DNA from: JAGVGT01 sp963807225
GTDB taxonomy: Bacteria > Desulfobacterota > Desulfobulbia > Desulfobulbales > JAGXFP01
Direction of reading: 5' to 3'
Assembly (NCBI GenBank): GCA_963807225.1
Contig: CAWEAD010000005.1
Span: 682,001 to 746,000 of the forward strand
DNA: 64,000 nucleotides
This document shows, piece by piece, positions 8,275 through 16,609 of the stretch (position 1 is its first letter; each line of letters starts with the position of its first letter). The notes under the pieces are model-generated. The model saw only the letters and a program-made list of their open reading frames with translations. It was not told where the DNA came from and searched no databases. A program made the translations under genes and the position numbers.

Positions 8275-8856
8275 TTATTTCACCGCTTTTCTGCCCGCCT
8301 TGAACACCTTCAAATTAACCTCCAGAAAGCGCTCCGGCACTCGTTTCTCGATGGCGGCCAGGAAGATCTTTTCCGGGATCGGCAGCAGGGTTGAAAGGGC
8401 GCCGACCAGGGCGACGTTGGCCGCCTTGACGTTGCCGGCTTCCCTGGCGATCTCGAAGCCATCCACCGGCAACACCGTCAATCCCCGTTCAGCCAGCTCT
8501 TCCAGAACATTTTCCGGGTAGATCGTCTTGCCGGTGGCCACCGCCGGCGGCATGATCCGCTGGGTATTGACGATCACCTTGCTCTTCTGGTGCAGATAGG
8601 GCAGATAGCGCAAAGACTCCATCATTTCGAAGGCCAGCAGCAGGTCGGCGCTACCCGGTTCGATCAACGGCGAGTAAACCTTGTCGCCGTAGCGCAGATG
8701 CGCCTCCACCGAGCCGCCCCGCTGGGCCATGCCGTGCACCTCGCTCTTCTTGACGTCGAACCCCTGGGCCAACAGGGCCTCGGCGGTCAACTCGCTGGCC
8801 AGCAGAATGCCCTGGCCGCCCACCCCGCAAAAGAGGATATTACCGCTCTTTTTCAT
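8275..8856 (-). CDS. iorB: Indolepyruvate:ferredoxin oxidoreductase, beta (gamma-domain) subunit
   Basis: A 193-residue small subunit. The start MKKSGNILFCGVGGQGILLA has the glycine-rich GVGGQG motif of the pyruvate/ketoisovalerate oxidoreductase gamma domain, and HGMAQRGGSVEAHLRYG is the family's second conserved block. It partners IorA in the ferredoxin-dependent oxidative decarboxylation of aryl pyruvates to aryl-acetyl-CoA and CO2. The start overlaps the iorA stop by four bases (ATGA), so the two are translationally coupled. Confidence 0.95.
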   Translation of the reverse strand: MKKSGNILFCGVGGQGILLASELTAEALLAQGFDVKKSEVHGMAQRGGSVEAHLRYGDKVYSPLIEPGSADLLLAFEMMESLRYLPYLHQKSKVIVNTQRIMPPAVATGKTIYPENVLEELAERGLTVLPVDGFEIAREAGNVKAANVALVGALSTLLPIPEKIFLAAIEKRVPERFLEVNLKVFKAGRKAVK

Positions 8857-10673
8857 CGCTTATCCTCCCCGTTGGTGATTGCCTTGAACTTACAGAGCGG
8901 CAGGCAGAGCCCGCAGCCGACGCAGGCGATCTCGTCGATCTGGGCGTAGCCTTGCTGCTTCTCTTTATAGCCCAATTGCTTGGCCTCGTCCGGAGTCAGC
9001 GGGTGCCAGTGAATGGCCGGACAGCCGATCCGCAGGCAGGCCTGGCAGCCGGTACAGTTTTCGATCACGGTGTGGAGCGGATTCTTGACCCGTTTCTTCT
9101 CCGACGGGATCAGCACGCAGGGGTAACGGGTGATAACCACCGAAGGCTCGTCGCGGGCGATCTCTTCCTTCAGGGCGTCGTAAGTTTCCTTCAGATTCTG
9201 GGGATTGACGGTGCGGACATGCTTGACCCCGATGGCCCGGCAGAGTTCCTCGAAATTGATCGAGTTGGCCGGCTCGCCCATCAGGGTGGCGCCCGAGGCC
9301 GGGTTCTCCTGATGGCCGGTCATGGCGGTGATCCGGTTGTCGAGAATGATCACCGTCGAGTAGTCCTTATTGTAAACGGAGTTGATCAACCCGGTGATGC
9401 CGGAGTGAATAAAGGTGGAGTCGCCCAGCACCGCGACGATCTTGCCCTTGCCCTGGTCGCCCAAAGCCTTGGCCATGCCGTGGGCCACGCCGATGCTGGC
9501 CCCCATGCAGACACAGGAATCCATGGCGTTGAGCGGCGGCAGGAAACCCAGGGTATAGCAGCCGATATCGCCGGAAACGAAGACCTTGAGCCGACTCAGG
9601 TTATAAAACAGTCCGCGATGTGGACAACCGGCGCACATATTGGGCGGCCGGGGCACCACCGGTACCGGTTCGAACTTGGCCGGGCCGGGCTTGCCGGTCA
9701 CCGCCTGGCGCACGATGGCGGAGTTAAGCTCACCGATGGCCGGGATCAATTCCTTGCCGCGACACTTGATCCCCAGGGCCTTGATCTGGGTCTCCAGGAA
9801 GGGATCGAGCTCCTCGACCACGATCACCTCCTTGACCCCATAGGCCAGTTCCTTGATCAGGTTGGCCGGCAGGGGGTTGACCAGCCCGAGCTTTAACACG
9901 GTGGCCTTGGGGAAGGCCTCCTTGACATAGAGATAGGAGGTGCCGGAGGTAATGAAGCCGATCTTGCGGTCGCCCCACTCGATCCGGTTCAGGTCGAAAG
10001 TCTCGGCGAAATCGGCCAGCTTGCTCTGCCTCTCGGCCACCGCCAACCGCCGGGCCCGGGCATTGGCCGGCAGCATCACCAGCTTGGCCGGCATCCGCTC
10101 GATCCCGGCCTTGACCTGCGATTTTTCAATCTTGCCGGGTTCGACCACGCCCTTGACATGGGCCACCCGGGTGCAGCTCTTGAGCAGCACCGGGCTATCG
10201 AATTGTTCGCTCAACCGGTAGGCCAGCTTCAAAAACTCCTTGGCCTCGGCCGGGTCGGAAGGCTCCAGCATCGGCAGCTTGGCGGCATAGGCGTAATTTC
10301 GGCTGTCCTGCTCGTTCTGGGAACTGTGCATGGTGGGATCGTCGGCGACGATGATCACCAGGCCGCCCCGCACCCCGGTATAGGAAGCGGTGAACAGCGG
10401 ATCGGCCGCCACGTTCAAACCGACATGCTTCATGGTGGCCAGGGCTCGCACCCCGGCGAAAGAGGCGCCGATAGCCACCTCCAGCCCCACCTTCTCATTG
10501 GGAGCCCATTCGGTATAGACGTTCTCGTAGGTGGAGAGATTTTCCAGGATTTCGGTGGAAGGGGTTCCGGGATAACCGGAAGCGACCTTGACCGAGGCCT
10601 CATGCGCCCCCAGGGCCAGGGCCTCGTTACCGGAAAGCCAGAGCTGCTCCGGTTTTGCGCCTTTGCTTGTCAC
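8853..10673 (-). CDS. iorA: Indolepyruvate:ferredoxin oxidoreductase, alpha subunit
   Basis: A 606-residue thiamine-diphosphate enzyme. The N-terminal third has SGNEALALGAHEASVKVASG, the pyrimidine-binding region. The ThDP motif runs from GDSTFIHSGITGL to DNRITAMTG. The last 68 residues (from about 539) are a two-cluster ferredoxin domain with CTGCQACLRIGC and CVGCGLCLPLC. Together with IorB it oxidises indolepyruvate, phenylpyruvate or hydroxyphenylpyruvate from transaminated aromatic amino acids, passing electrons to ferredoxin. The start codon is GTG with AAGGAG 9 nt upstream. It is the first gene of the visible cluster. Confidence 0.96.
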   Translation of the reverse strand: MTSKGAKPEQLWLSGNEALALGAHEASVKVASGYPGTPSTEILENLSTYENVYTEWAPNEKVGLEVAIGASFAGVRALATMKHVGLNVAADPLFTASYTGVRGGLVIIVADDPTMHSSQNEQDSRNYAYAAKLPMLEPSDPAEAKEFLKLAYRLSEQFDSPVLLKSCTRVAHVKGVVEPGKIEKSQVKAGIERMPAKLVMLPANARARRLAVAERQSKLADFAETFDLNRIEWGDRKIGFITSGTSYLYVKEAFPKATVLKLGLVNPLPANLIKELAYGVKEVIVVEELDPFLETQIKALGIKCRGKELIPAIGELNSAIVRQAVTGKPGPAKFEPVPVVPRPPNMCAGCPHRGLFYNLSRLKVFVSGDIGCYTLGFLPPLNAMDSCVCMGASIGVAHGMAKALGDQGKGKIVAVLGDSTFIHSGITGLINSVYNKDYSTVIILDNRITAMTGHQENPASGATLMGEPANSINFEELCRAIGVKHVRTVNPQNLKETYDALKEEIARDEPSVVITRYPCVLIPSEKKRVKNPLHTVIENCTGCQACLRIGCPAIHWHPLTPDEAKQLGYKEKQQGYAQIDEIACVGCGLCLPLCKFKAITNGEDKR

Positions 10674-10878
10674 GGTGACTGCTCCTTAAGGAAGTATTGC
10701 CGGCAGACAAATATAAACGATGGTATTGCTCGGTAACGGGTTTTCTTACCATGTCCAATCGCTTACTTCAAGATTGAAACCCCACCCTGAGTGCCGGGGG
10801 GCTCAAGCCCGAAAGCGCCCACACCATTGTCCTAATTGAGATAAATGACCGCGGCAGATGGATAAGTAAGGAGAAAAC

Positions 10879-11619
10879 TCAATAAAGCAGACAAGCAAAG
10901 AAAACCACGGTCAGAGTCTCGCCGATCTCGCAGGCCGCCCCCAGGGTATCGCCGGTGGCGCCGCCGATTTTGGCGTAACAGTAATAGCAAAGCGGCAGGA
11001 GCAGAACCAGGGTATCGCAGACACTGAGCAGCCCGACGCTTCCCGCCGTCAGCCAGGCGCCAACCCCGAGAACGACGATACCGACCAGGGCCGCCGGCCA
11101 CTTCCGGCCGCGATAAAAAACCGTGGCCAGCCCGCCCTGGGGCCGGGCGTAAGGCAGCAGGGCCAGCATCAGGAGGATCGCCACCCGGCCGGCCAGCGGC
11201 ATCAGGATCAAGACCCGCCAGAGTTCACCGGCCCGCAAGGAGGCAAGCGCCGCCCCTTTCAGCCCCAGCAGCAGCACCAGGACCACGACCCCATGCGAAC
11301 CGACCCGGCTGTCCCGCATGATCTCCAGCATCCGTTCCCGTGAACGGGCCGAAAAGAAACCGTCACCGCAATCGGCCACCCCGTCCAGGTGCAGCCCCCC
11401 GGACCAGGCCACCAGCAACGCCAGCGCCAGCACCGCCGCCACCAGACGGGGCAGATGCGGCCCAACCAGATAGAAGACCCCACCGCTGATGCCGCCCAGA
11501 AGCAGGCCGACCAAGGGAAAATACCAGAGAGAACCGGCCAGGTCGGCGGACGAATGGCCACGCCGGCCGGGAATCGGGATGACGGTCAGGAAGCGGAGTG
11601 CGGCGAAGAATCCATTCAT
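10879..11619 (-). CDS. cobS: Adenosylcobinamide-GDP ribazoletransferase (cobalamin synthase)
   Basis: A 246-residue polytopic membrane protein (MNGFFAALRFLTVIPIP) with the CobS motifs GGLHLDGVADCGDGFFS and RDSRVGSHG. It joins alpha-ribazole to adenosylcobinamide-GDP, the last assembly step of the nucleotide loop of B12, at the inner membrane. It sits 5 kb from cobT-cobU-cobC, with unrelated genes in between, whereas these four are often contiguous. No riboswitch is seen in front of it. Confidence 0.94.
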   Translation of the reverse strand: MNGFFAALRFLTVIPIPGRRGHSSADLAGSLWYFPLVGLLLGGISGGVFYLVGPHLPRLVAAVLALALLVAWSGGLHLDGVADCGDGFFSARSRERMLEIMRDSRVGSHGVVVLVLLLGLKGAALASLRAGELWRVLILMPLAGRVAILLMLALLPYARPQGGLATVFYRGRKWPAALVGIVVLGVGAWLTAGSVGLLSVCDTLVLLLPLCYYCYAKIGGATGDTLGAACEIGETLTVVFFACLLY

Positions 11620-11625
11620 ATTCTC

Positions 11626-11901
11626 CTACATCCCTACCGTGAACATGGCTTCGAGGTCATGCCGGGAATACGCTTTAAAAGCCAGCATGGTTTCGGATTT
11701 TATAATAGCATCGATGCTGAGCATTCTTTTAGTAACCAGTTCTGCCAGATCATCGTTCGATTTGACCCGGACAATGGCGATCAAATCATAATTTCCGCTC
11801 ACCGAATAGACTTCGGATACTCCTTCCATTTCAGCCAACAGCTCAGCCACTTCGTTAATCTTTGTTCTTTCGGTATTTATGAGAATAATTGAGGTGACCA
11901 T
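11626..11901 (-). CDS. Stand-alone Lrp/AsnC ligand-binding (RAM) domain protein
   Basis: A 91-residue protein consisting only of the regulator-of-amino-acid-metabolism fold of Lrp/AsnC regulators, without a helix-turn-helix. GVSEVYSVSGNYDLIAIVRV is the typical core. Such proteins form oligomers that bind amino acids and may modulate full-length Lrp members. The ATG at 11899-11901 is preferred because AAGGAG lies 5-6 nt upstream; an in-frame GTG two codons earlier overlaps that site. The gene ends 6 bases before cobS starts, so the two are probably cotranscribed. Confidence 0.88.
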   Translation of the reverse strand: MVTSIILINTERTKINEVAELLAEMEGVSEVYSVSGNYDLIAIVRVKSNDDLAELVTKRMLSIDAIIKSETMLAFKAYSRHDLEAMFTVGM

Positions 11902-11956
11902 ATTCACTCCTTCTAGCTTTGTTCAGTATTACTTAACATTATTTACCTACCTACCG

Positions 11957-12433
11957 TTAGACAATGTATCTGACCATCTCAGGGGCCATGGCGATGAGCA
12001 GTTTTGCCTCTTCCGAGCTTGGCTCGATCAGGGTGAAATCCGCAAACTCGAAGCCGGGGGCAACCGAGCAGCCCACCAGGACTTCATCCGAAATCGGTTC
12101 CGCCGCCTGCCAGGTGCCGGCCGGCACGACCTGGCAAAAGCGGTTGTGGTCGGCCGACAGGGTAACGCATGTCGGCCGAGCGTCGGTCCCGTCCCAGATG
12201 TACAGGTTGAGCCCCGCTCCCCGATACAGATTCCAGACCTCGTCCGAGGTAACTCGATGAAACCGGCTCACTTCTCCCGGCTTCAGGGAGAAGTAGATGT
12301 GGGTCAGGGCCGACCGGGTATCGCCCTCCGGCGTGGTTACATTCCGGGCGGACCGGAATACCTCGCGGAACCGACCGCCCTCCGGATGCTCGCCGAGATC
12401 GACTGGTTTCATGTCCACAGCCTCAGCAATCAA
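11957..12433 (-). CDS. Cupin_5 (DUF985) family protein
   Basis: A 158-residue cupin. The Cupin_5 markers are HPEGGRFREVFRS near the N-terminus, THIYFSLKPGEVSRFHRV in the first cupin motif, and DEVWNLYRGAGLNLY. The C-terminal block VGCSVAPGFEFADFTL is also typical. The biochemical role of the family is not settled; some members relate to sugar or small-molecule epimerase-like folds. It is followed upstream on the same strand by a small membrane protein and could share its transcript. Confidence 0.85.
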   Translation of the reverse strand: MIAEAVDMKPVDLGEHPEGGRFREVFRSARNVTTPEGDTRSALTHIYFSLKPGEVSRFHRVTSDEVWNLYRGAGLNLYIWDGTDARPTCVTLSADHNRFCQVVPAGTWQAAEPISDEVLVGCSVAPGFEFADFTLIEPSSEEAKLLIAMAPEMVRYIV

Positions 12434-12445
12434 GGGATTTGCCCA

Positions 12446-12841
12446 TCAGAACCGGGGGGCTCGGTCTCCCCGCAGGTAGCGGAAGAGGTCGATGATATCG
12501 ATCAGCAGGGACAAGGTGTCCATGGCCATCAAAGCGAGAATCCACCAGTAGAAAATTGTGCCGGCGGGAAGGTGATCAAGCCTGAAACCCAGCCAGATCA
12601 GCATGGGAAACCACACAAAATGGCCTATGCCTACAAGCCGGACGTAACCCAGTCTGGCGTGCAGGACCGTCATGATCGTGGCGGCCAGGAGCCCGGTTAC
12701 CAGCACCACCCAGGCCTCGGGCCGCGGGAGAAAGAAAACCGACGACAGGTTGATCAACGGCAACCCCGCCATCCACGGCCACCACACCTTGGGCGTTTTG
12801 AACATGTTTCCGAGAAAGTCGAACAGGGGTTTCATGAGCAT
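12446..12841 (-). CDS. Small four-helix membrane protein, unknown function
   Basis: A 131-residue protein I do not recognise. It has about four hydrophobic segments (around residues 20-38, 42-64, 72-86, 93-112) with charged loops, a start MLMKPLFDFLGNM and a basic end YLRGDRAPRF. There is no signal peptide-like cleavage site. The second ATG (MKPLF, two codons in) is equally possible, and no clear Shine-Dalgarno is visible. It lies 12 bases upstream of the cupin gene on the same strand. Confidence 0.65.
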   Translation of the reverse strand: MLMKPLFDFLGNMFKTPKVWWPWMAGLPLINLSSVFFLPRPEAWVVLVTGLLAATIMTVLHARLGYVRLVGIGHFVWFPMLIWLGFRLDHLPAGTIFYWWILALMAMDTLSLLIDIIDLFRYLRGDRAPRF

Positions 12842-13101
12842 AATCGCACCGAACTTAAGCCTTGAAGAGCCGCTTTTACGCGGTTCAACTCACCTGCCAA
12901 TCTTTCCATGTAAACATCCGCGGCTTGCCCACAGAATGTTTACGTCGGGCCATTTCCTCAAAAATCCTTTTTGGCCCCTAAAATGACGAATTCAAGGCAA
13001 AATATAGCCAATTTGCCATGCCTTTCTTCTTTCATCTCAAGCAGTTGCCTATTAATCAGACCCCGCTTCTCGGTAATCTCGTACAAGGAACCGTACAATT
13101 C
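12842..13101. other. Intergenic, no gene seen
   Basis: This 260-base stretch shows no convincing frame. Near 12870-12900 there is a short stem (GAGCCGC TTTTA GCGGTTC, imperfect). Base composition drops below that of the flanking operons. Confidence 0.4.
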
Positions 13102-13581
13102 TTATGGGTGTCCATCTGCGGCACGCTCAAGAGTGGCGATATCGATTTTCACCATCTTCATCATTGCTTCCATCGTTCTCCGAGCCCGCTCCGGGTCTGG
13201 ATCTTGAAGCAATTCCTGCAAGCGAACCGGCACGATTTGCCAAGCCAGCCCCCATCTATCCTTGATCCAGCCGCAGGCAATTTCTTTCCCTCCAGCAAAT
13301 AGAGCTGCCCACAGTCGATCAACCTCCTCTTGATCGTCACAATGGATCTGAAAGGACACAGCCTCCGTAAAGCTGAACTCGGGTCCGCCGTTCAGCGCGA
13401 GGTATTTCATCCCAGCCAAGTTGAACTCGACCGTAAGCACAGACCCCGCCGGCCCACTGGGAGTGTCGGCAGGCGAACGGAAGACACGCTCGATCCGAGA
13501 ATCCGGTAGCAACGTGACGTAGAAGGAGGCCGCTTCTTCGGCTTCGCCATTAAACCAAAGGCATGGTGTGATCTTTTGCAT
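13102..13581 (-). CDS. VOC-family (PhnB/glyoxalase-like) protein
   Basis: A 159-residue protein of the vicinal-oxygen-chelate fold, PhnB/3-dmu-9 type: start MQKITPCLWFNGEAEEAASF, middle LTVEFNLAGMKYLALNGGPEF cut by the usual loop, and CGWIKDRWGLAWQIVP near the end. The family includes metal-dependent and non-catalytic members; the sequence does not tell which. AAGGGGG lies upstream of the ATG. It stands alone between two gaps and seems an accessory gene. Confidence 0.88.
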   Translation of the reverse strand: MQKITPCLWFNGEAEEAASFYVTLLPDSRIERVFRSPADTPSGPAGSVLTVEFNLAGMKYLALNGGPEFSFTEAVSFQIHCDDQEEVDRLWAALFAGGKEIACGWIKDRWGLAWQIVPVRLQELLQDPDPERARRTMEAMMKMVKIDIATLERAADGHP

Positions 13582-13696
13582 CTTTCCCCCTTCCCGGAAA
13601 GGGTTTCGGGTCTTGGGATTTATGAATAATTAGATTTGTAACCAGCCGGAAATTTTACATTTCCATGGCCGTCACTGACTTACTCCGGCTGCCGGA

Positions 13697-14143
13697 TTAC
13701 TTGGGAAAAATTGACGACAACCAATTTTGTGCCGGTAAGACAAATTCCTTGGCCATCTCTCGCAGCAGCGAGATATCATCGAGGTTCTTTCCTTTGATAA
13801 ACTCGATTCCAAGGCAAAATGAATTACTCTTCTCGTCATCATCCAGGCGATACCATTTGGGCTGTACCTGGATCGACAAAGTTCTAGAACCTTCCGGCCA
13901 GGCCTTTACCAGGTAAAGGAGGGAAGACTTCTCAGTTGGCTCATAAAAAAGGTGATGGTTGTTGACCCTGATCTTCGGCAAAATCAACCCCGCACCAAAT
14001 CGCGATATATCCCGGAGCAAAGCAGCCGACGGTCCGGCAAGGATATTTTCCTCCCGGTTGTCATATAGAACCAGTTCTACCTGTAACCCGGCGTCACTCC
14101 GTTCTACCCGACGTTTATCTTTGTTGGTTTTGTCAGAAGCCAT
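13697..14143 (-). CDS. PilZ-domain protein
   Basis: A 148-residue protein with the two c-di-GMP-binding signatures of PilZ: an arginine-rich KRRVERSD near residues 10-17 and DISRFGAG near residue 44, then a beta-rich remainder with LGIEFIKGK. It would report c-di-GMP to an unknown target. It stands alone, followed by 115 bases with a small TCCGGCAGCCGGA hairpin. The exact RxxxR spacing is slightly loose, so ligand binding is likely but not certain. Confidence 0.75.
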   Translation of the reverse strand: MASDKTNKDKRRVERSDAGLQVELVLYDNREENILAGPSAALLRDISRFGAGLILPKIRVNNHHLFYEPTEKSSLLYLVKAWPEGSRTLSIQVQPKWYRLDDDEKSNSFCLGIEFIKGKNLDDISLLREMAKEFVLPAQNWLSSIFPK

Positions 14144-14185
14144 GGCTAACCTCTGTATCGCTAAGATGACATGTTTGATCTATGA

Positions 14186-14255
14186 GGCGAACGCTTATGC
14201 TCACCGGGAAATTGGCCGCAGGACAAATTTTCCGTGTGAAGCCGTTTGTTATGCC
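14186..14255 (-). other. attC-like site 2 (possible cassette boundary)
   Basis: On the minus strand, after the stop of the 130-residue gene, the sequence reads GCATAACAAACGGCTTCACA, then a spacer, then GGTGAGCATAAGCGTTCGCC. The outer GCATAAC resembles an integron inverse-core and CGTTCGCC a degenerate core site, with inner arms that pair imperfectly (GCTTCACACGG with CCGGTGAGCATAAGC). Length (70) fits attC sites. No integrase gene is in the window. Confidence 0.3.
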
Positions 14256-14264
14256 TGCATTGAA

Positions 14265-14657
14265 TTATGGTAGTTCCCAGCGAATAAGGTCTCGCCGGAT
14301 TTCAACAACACGATCATTATCGAATGAAACTGTGATGGTGTTGTTCCACCAATCAGGGTTAACAACCATAACCCAACTTGGATCATGATTTTGCACAGGA
14401 TTTTCGCCAACCTCGAATGGTCGATGAAATTCACTCTTTGGCCATGTATGAATGGCGGTGATAGAGCCTTGCTTTATAAGCTTTTGTGCATTTTCATATG
14501 CTTGATCACGTCCATCACCAGTTCTAAAACCATACGCCTCCCCTGCGGAAACCACAGATACTCCAAAAAAGTTTGAAATTGCATATGTTGATAAGGCACA
14601 AATAGCAACTACAACCGCTGTGGTTATCCATATTTTTGAGGACCTAGTCATGATCAT
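14265..14657 (-). CDS. Single-pass membrane protein, unknown function
   Basis: A 130-residue protein not recognised by family. Residues 8-30 (IWITTAVVVAICALSTYAIS) are a membrane anchor or signal, and the rest, with a YGFRTGDGRDQAYENAQKL helix and a Trp-rich beta part (WVMVVNPDWW), is probably outside the cytoplasm. The ATG at 14649-14651 is an alternative start. It follows a 72-residue membrane protein gene by 14 bases, so the two likely form one unit. Confidence 0.6.
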   Translation of the reverse strand: MIMTRSSKIWITTAVVVAICALSTYAISNFFGVSVVSAGEAYGFRTGDGRDQAYENAQKLIKQGSITAIHTWPKSEFHRPFEVGENPVQNHDPSWVMVVNPDWWNNTITVSFDNDRVVEIRRDLIRWELP

Positions 14658-14671
14658 TTATTCACTTAAAT

Positions 14672-14890
14672 TCATTCACTACTTTCCCATTTTGGCTTCC
14701 CACGAAGTCTTGAGAGACCGAGTCCAAAAAAAGCAAAACCGATCGCGATAAATACGACCAAGAAAATAACCCCCACCAAGTCAAGTGTATGAGGTTCTGA
14801 TATTGCCATCCCAATTTCAAACAACATTATATAAAAGCCAAATATAGAAACAGCGGCCCAAAGTGTTTTATTAAGGATTTTTCTGATCAT
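14672..14890 (-). CDS. Small two-helix membrane protein, unknown function
   Basis: A 72-residue protein with two hydrophobic segments (about residues 10-30 and 38-58) and a basic tail GLSRLRGKPKWESSE. No family is recognised. Low GC compared with the surrounding operons. It begins 54 bases downstream of the ankyrin gene, separated from it by a strong hairpin. Confidence 0.55.
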   Translation of the reverse strand: MIRKILNKTLWAAVSIFGFYIMLFEIGMAISEPHTLDLVGVIFLVVFIAIGFAFFGLGLSRLRGKPKWESSE

Positions 14891-14896
14891 ATTTCA

Positions 14897-14974
14897 GGAC
14901 ACAACGGCGGGCGTCAGACTCAAAATGACCCGCGTCTACGCGGGTCATTTTGTAGTTTGCACGCCCTTGTTAGC
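14897..14974 (-). other. attC-like site 1 (possible cassette boundary)
   Basis: On the minus strand the end of the ankyrin gene reads GCTAACAAGGGCGTGCAAAC and, 38 bases later, CTGACGCCCGCCGTTGTGTC. GCTAAC and GTTGTGT would be the outer inverse-core and core sites, and GGGCGT/ACGCCC the inner arms. The ankyrin gene is preceded at its 5' end by CTTGTTAGC (16613-16621), the complement of GCTAACAAG, as expected for the two halves of one cassette site. Evidence is suggestive only. Confidence 0.35.
14921..14952 (-). terminator. 14-bp perfect hairpin at the end of the ankyrin gene
   Basis: CAAAATGACCCGCG and CGCGGGTCATTTTG form a perfect stem with a TCTA loop. The arm overlaps the last codons and stop (14945-14947) of the ankyrin gene. 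With A-rich left and T-rich right flanks it can act as a bidirectional terminator. Confidence 0.7.
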
Positions 14975-16609
14975 TTTCTTCAGTAATTTGGCGATCTTAC
15001 CGTGACCACATTCGTAGGCGAAATCTACTGCTTTCTTGCCTTCCCTAGTCGCAATGCCGGGATCTGCTCCAGCGCCGAGCAAACGATTGACAATCTGGGG
15101 ATGACCGTCACGAGAGGCGACGATAAGGGCTGTCATGCCGTATATGTCTTGGAGATTCACAGCTGCTTCATGATCTAACAGAATCTGACAGATCTCGATA
15201 TTGCCGTACCGTGCACTGTACATGAGCGGTGTGATTCCGTGAACGTTACCAATATCAGGGTTCGCTCCAGCATCAAGAAGCATACGGGCTATTCGAGGGT
15301 ACCCCTGTGCGGAGGCATAAAGGAGTGGTGTCCATCCTGCCTCTGCTCTCTCGTTGACGTCGGCATGTTTCTTAATTGCCTCTGCAACACCAGCCTCTTG
15401 TCCGCTTTCCACAAATCGATGCAAAAGAGGTCCTGTCTCTTCAACAAAGGCATCAATTACAGCGGCGTTGACTGCGTGCGAGAATACCTTGCGGAAATTC
15501 GCATCCTTTGGATCGGGGTGGTCTCTAATGTACTCTTCGGCATACTTTTCTACGGCTGCAGAGGAAATCGACATCTCCTTCTTGGGATATTCAGCATCAT
15601 CAGGCAGAAACAGAACTCTGATCCTCTCGATCTTGCCTCGCTGTTTATGAACTTTGATACCACAGTTCCGCGGATCATTGTTCTCTGGATTACCATCCTT
15701 TGGATAGAACTGCAGCTGTATTTCCTCCAATTGCTGGACATGGAAGTTGATGGGTGCTCGTGGTTGTCCTGCCGAGTATCTCTTCTGCATTGCTTGTTGA
15801 ATGGCCTTCGGTGTGCTATCTGTATGGACGGTGATCTCTTTTGCTGTTTGTTCGCCTCGGTCAATAAGAATATAGGCGTAGTCGTGAAAGTCATGGATCT
15901 CTTTGAATCGCGCAATGCGATTTGCGTAGGGAATTCGCTTGCCGTTGTCGTCGCGTGCTAGGAACAGTGAGGCCCATACTTCGGAAATCATTAGTAAGAA
16001 AGGAACCAGAACGAGGGCGCTTGCGGCCGGGGTGAGCACTGGGGGCGAGAAGAGCAGCAGAGAATAGTACGCAAGGAGTAGCAATAGAATCAGAGGTGAC
16101 CACGAAATGAACTGCGCTCGTGTCGCAGCAGGAATACGCGGAAGACGCAACTGTTTGGATTCCTGAGGACTTCGGATCATGAGAGCAGAAAAAGCCAAGA
16201 CCGAGGCAAACATCCCAAGCAGGAATCCTATCGTCACGAACCCAAGATACCACGCAGGCGACACACCTTCGAACCGAGTGTGTTGCGCAATAATAGGGTA
16301 CGAGAGCCACAACGATGCCACCGCCATGAGCCACGTAACGGTTATGCGAACTCCTTGCCAGAAGGAGTCTCGTGCGACGCGTGAAGACTGCTTCCATTCA
16401 ACGACCATATAAAGTACTGCGGCTATCAAAAGTAAGGCGACGACAGCGGGAAAGTGTTGGGTATTTCTTGGAGTAATGTTCAGAAAAGGAAGCTCTTGGT
16501 CCGGCGCTAGACCGAGAAAACGCGAGACGATCAAAATGGCGCTGAGCAGCCAAATTGCCCCTTCCGCAACGTAGTATCGCGTGGAGAGTTCTTTTTCGGT
16601 GTCATTCAT
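14945..16609 (-). CDS. Polytopic membrane protein with C-terminal ankyrin repeats
   Basis: A 554-residue protein of uncommon architecture. The first 220 residues hold about six or seven hydrophobic segments (WLLSAILIVSRFLGLAP, VVALLLIAAVLYMVVEW, ITVTWLMAVASLWLSYP and others). Residues 230-400 are a charged cytoplasmic domain with no recognised family. Residues 415-550 form four to five ankyrin repeats (AGWTPLLYASAQGYPRIARM, HGITPLMYSARYGNIEICQI, YGMTALIVASRDGHPQIVNR). Ankyrin repeats bind proteins, so a membrane-tethered partner-binding role is likely, but the partner is unknown. GC content is clearly lower than in flanking cob genes, which points to horizontal origin. Confidence 0.8.
   Translation of the reverse strand: MNDTEKELSTRYYVAEGAIWLLSAILIVSRFLGLAPDQELPFLNITPRNTQHFPAVVALLLIAAVLYMVVEWKQSSRVARDSFWQGVRITVTWLMAVASLWLSYPIIAQHTRFEGVSPAWYLGFVTIGFLLGMFASVLAFSALMIRSPQESKQLRLPRIPAATRAQFISWSPLILLLLLAYYSLLLFSPPVLTPAASALVLVPFLLMISEVWASLFLARDDNGKRIPYANRIARFKEIHDFHDYAYILIDRGEQTAKEITVHTDSTPKAIQQAMQKRYSAGQPRAPINFHVQQLEEIQLQFYPKDGNPENNDPRNCGIKVHKQRGKIERIRVLFLPDDAEYPKKEMSISSAAVEKYAEEYIRDHPDPKDANFRKVFSHAVNAAVIDAFVEETGPLLHRFVESGQEAGVAEAIKKHADVNERAEAGWTPLLYASAQGYPRIARMLLDAGANPDIGNVHGITPLMYSARYGNIEICQILLDHEAAVNLQDIYGMTALIVASRDGHPQIVNRLLGAGADPGIATREGKKAVDFAYECGHGKIAKLLKKANKGVQTTK

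Noticed and set aside
13582..13696. A third attC-like site after the PilZ gene
   Set aside because: Only a short TCCGGCAGCCGGA stem is present, with no core or inverse-core words.
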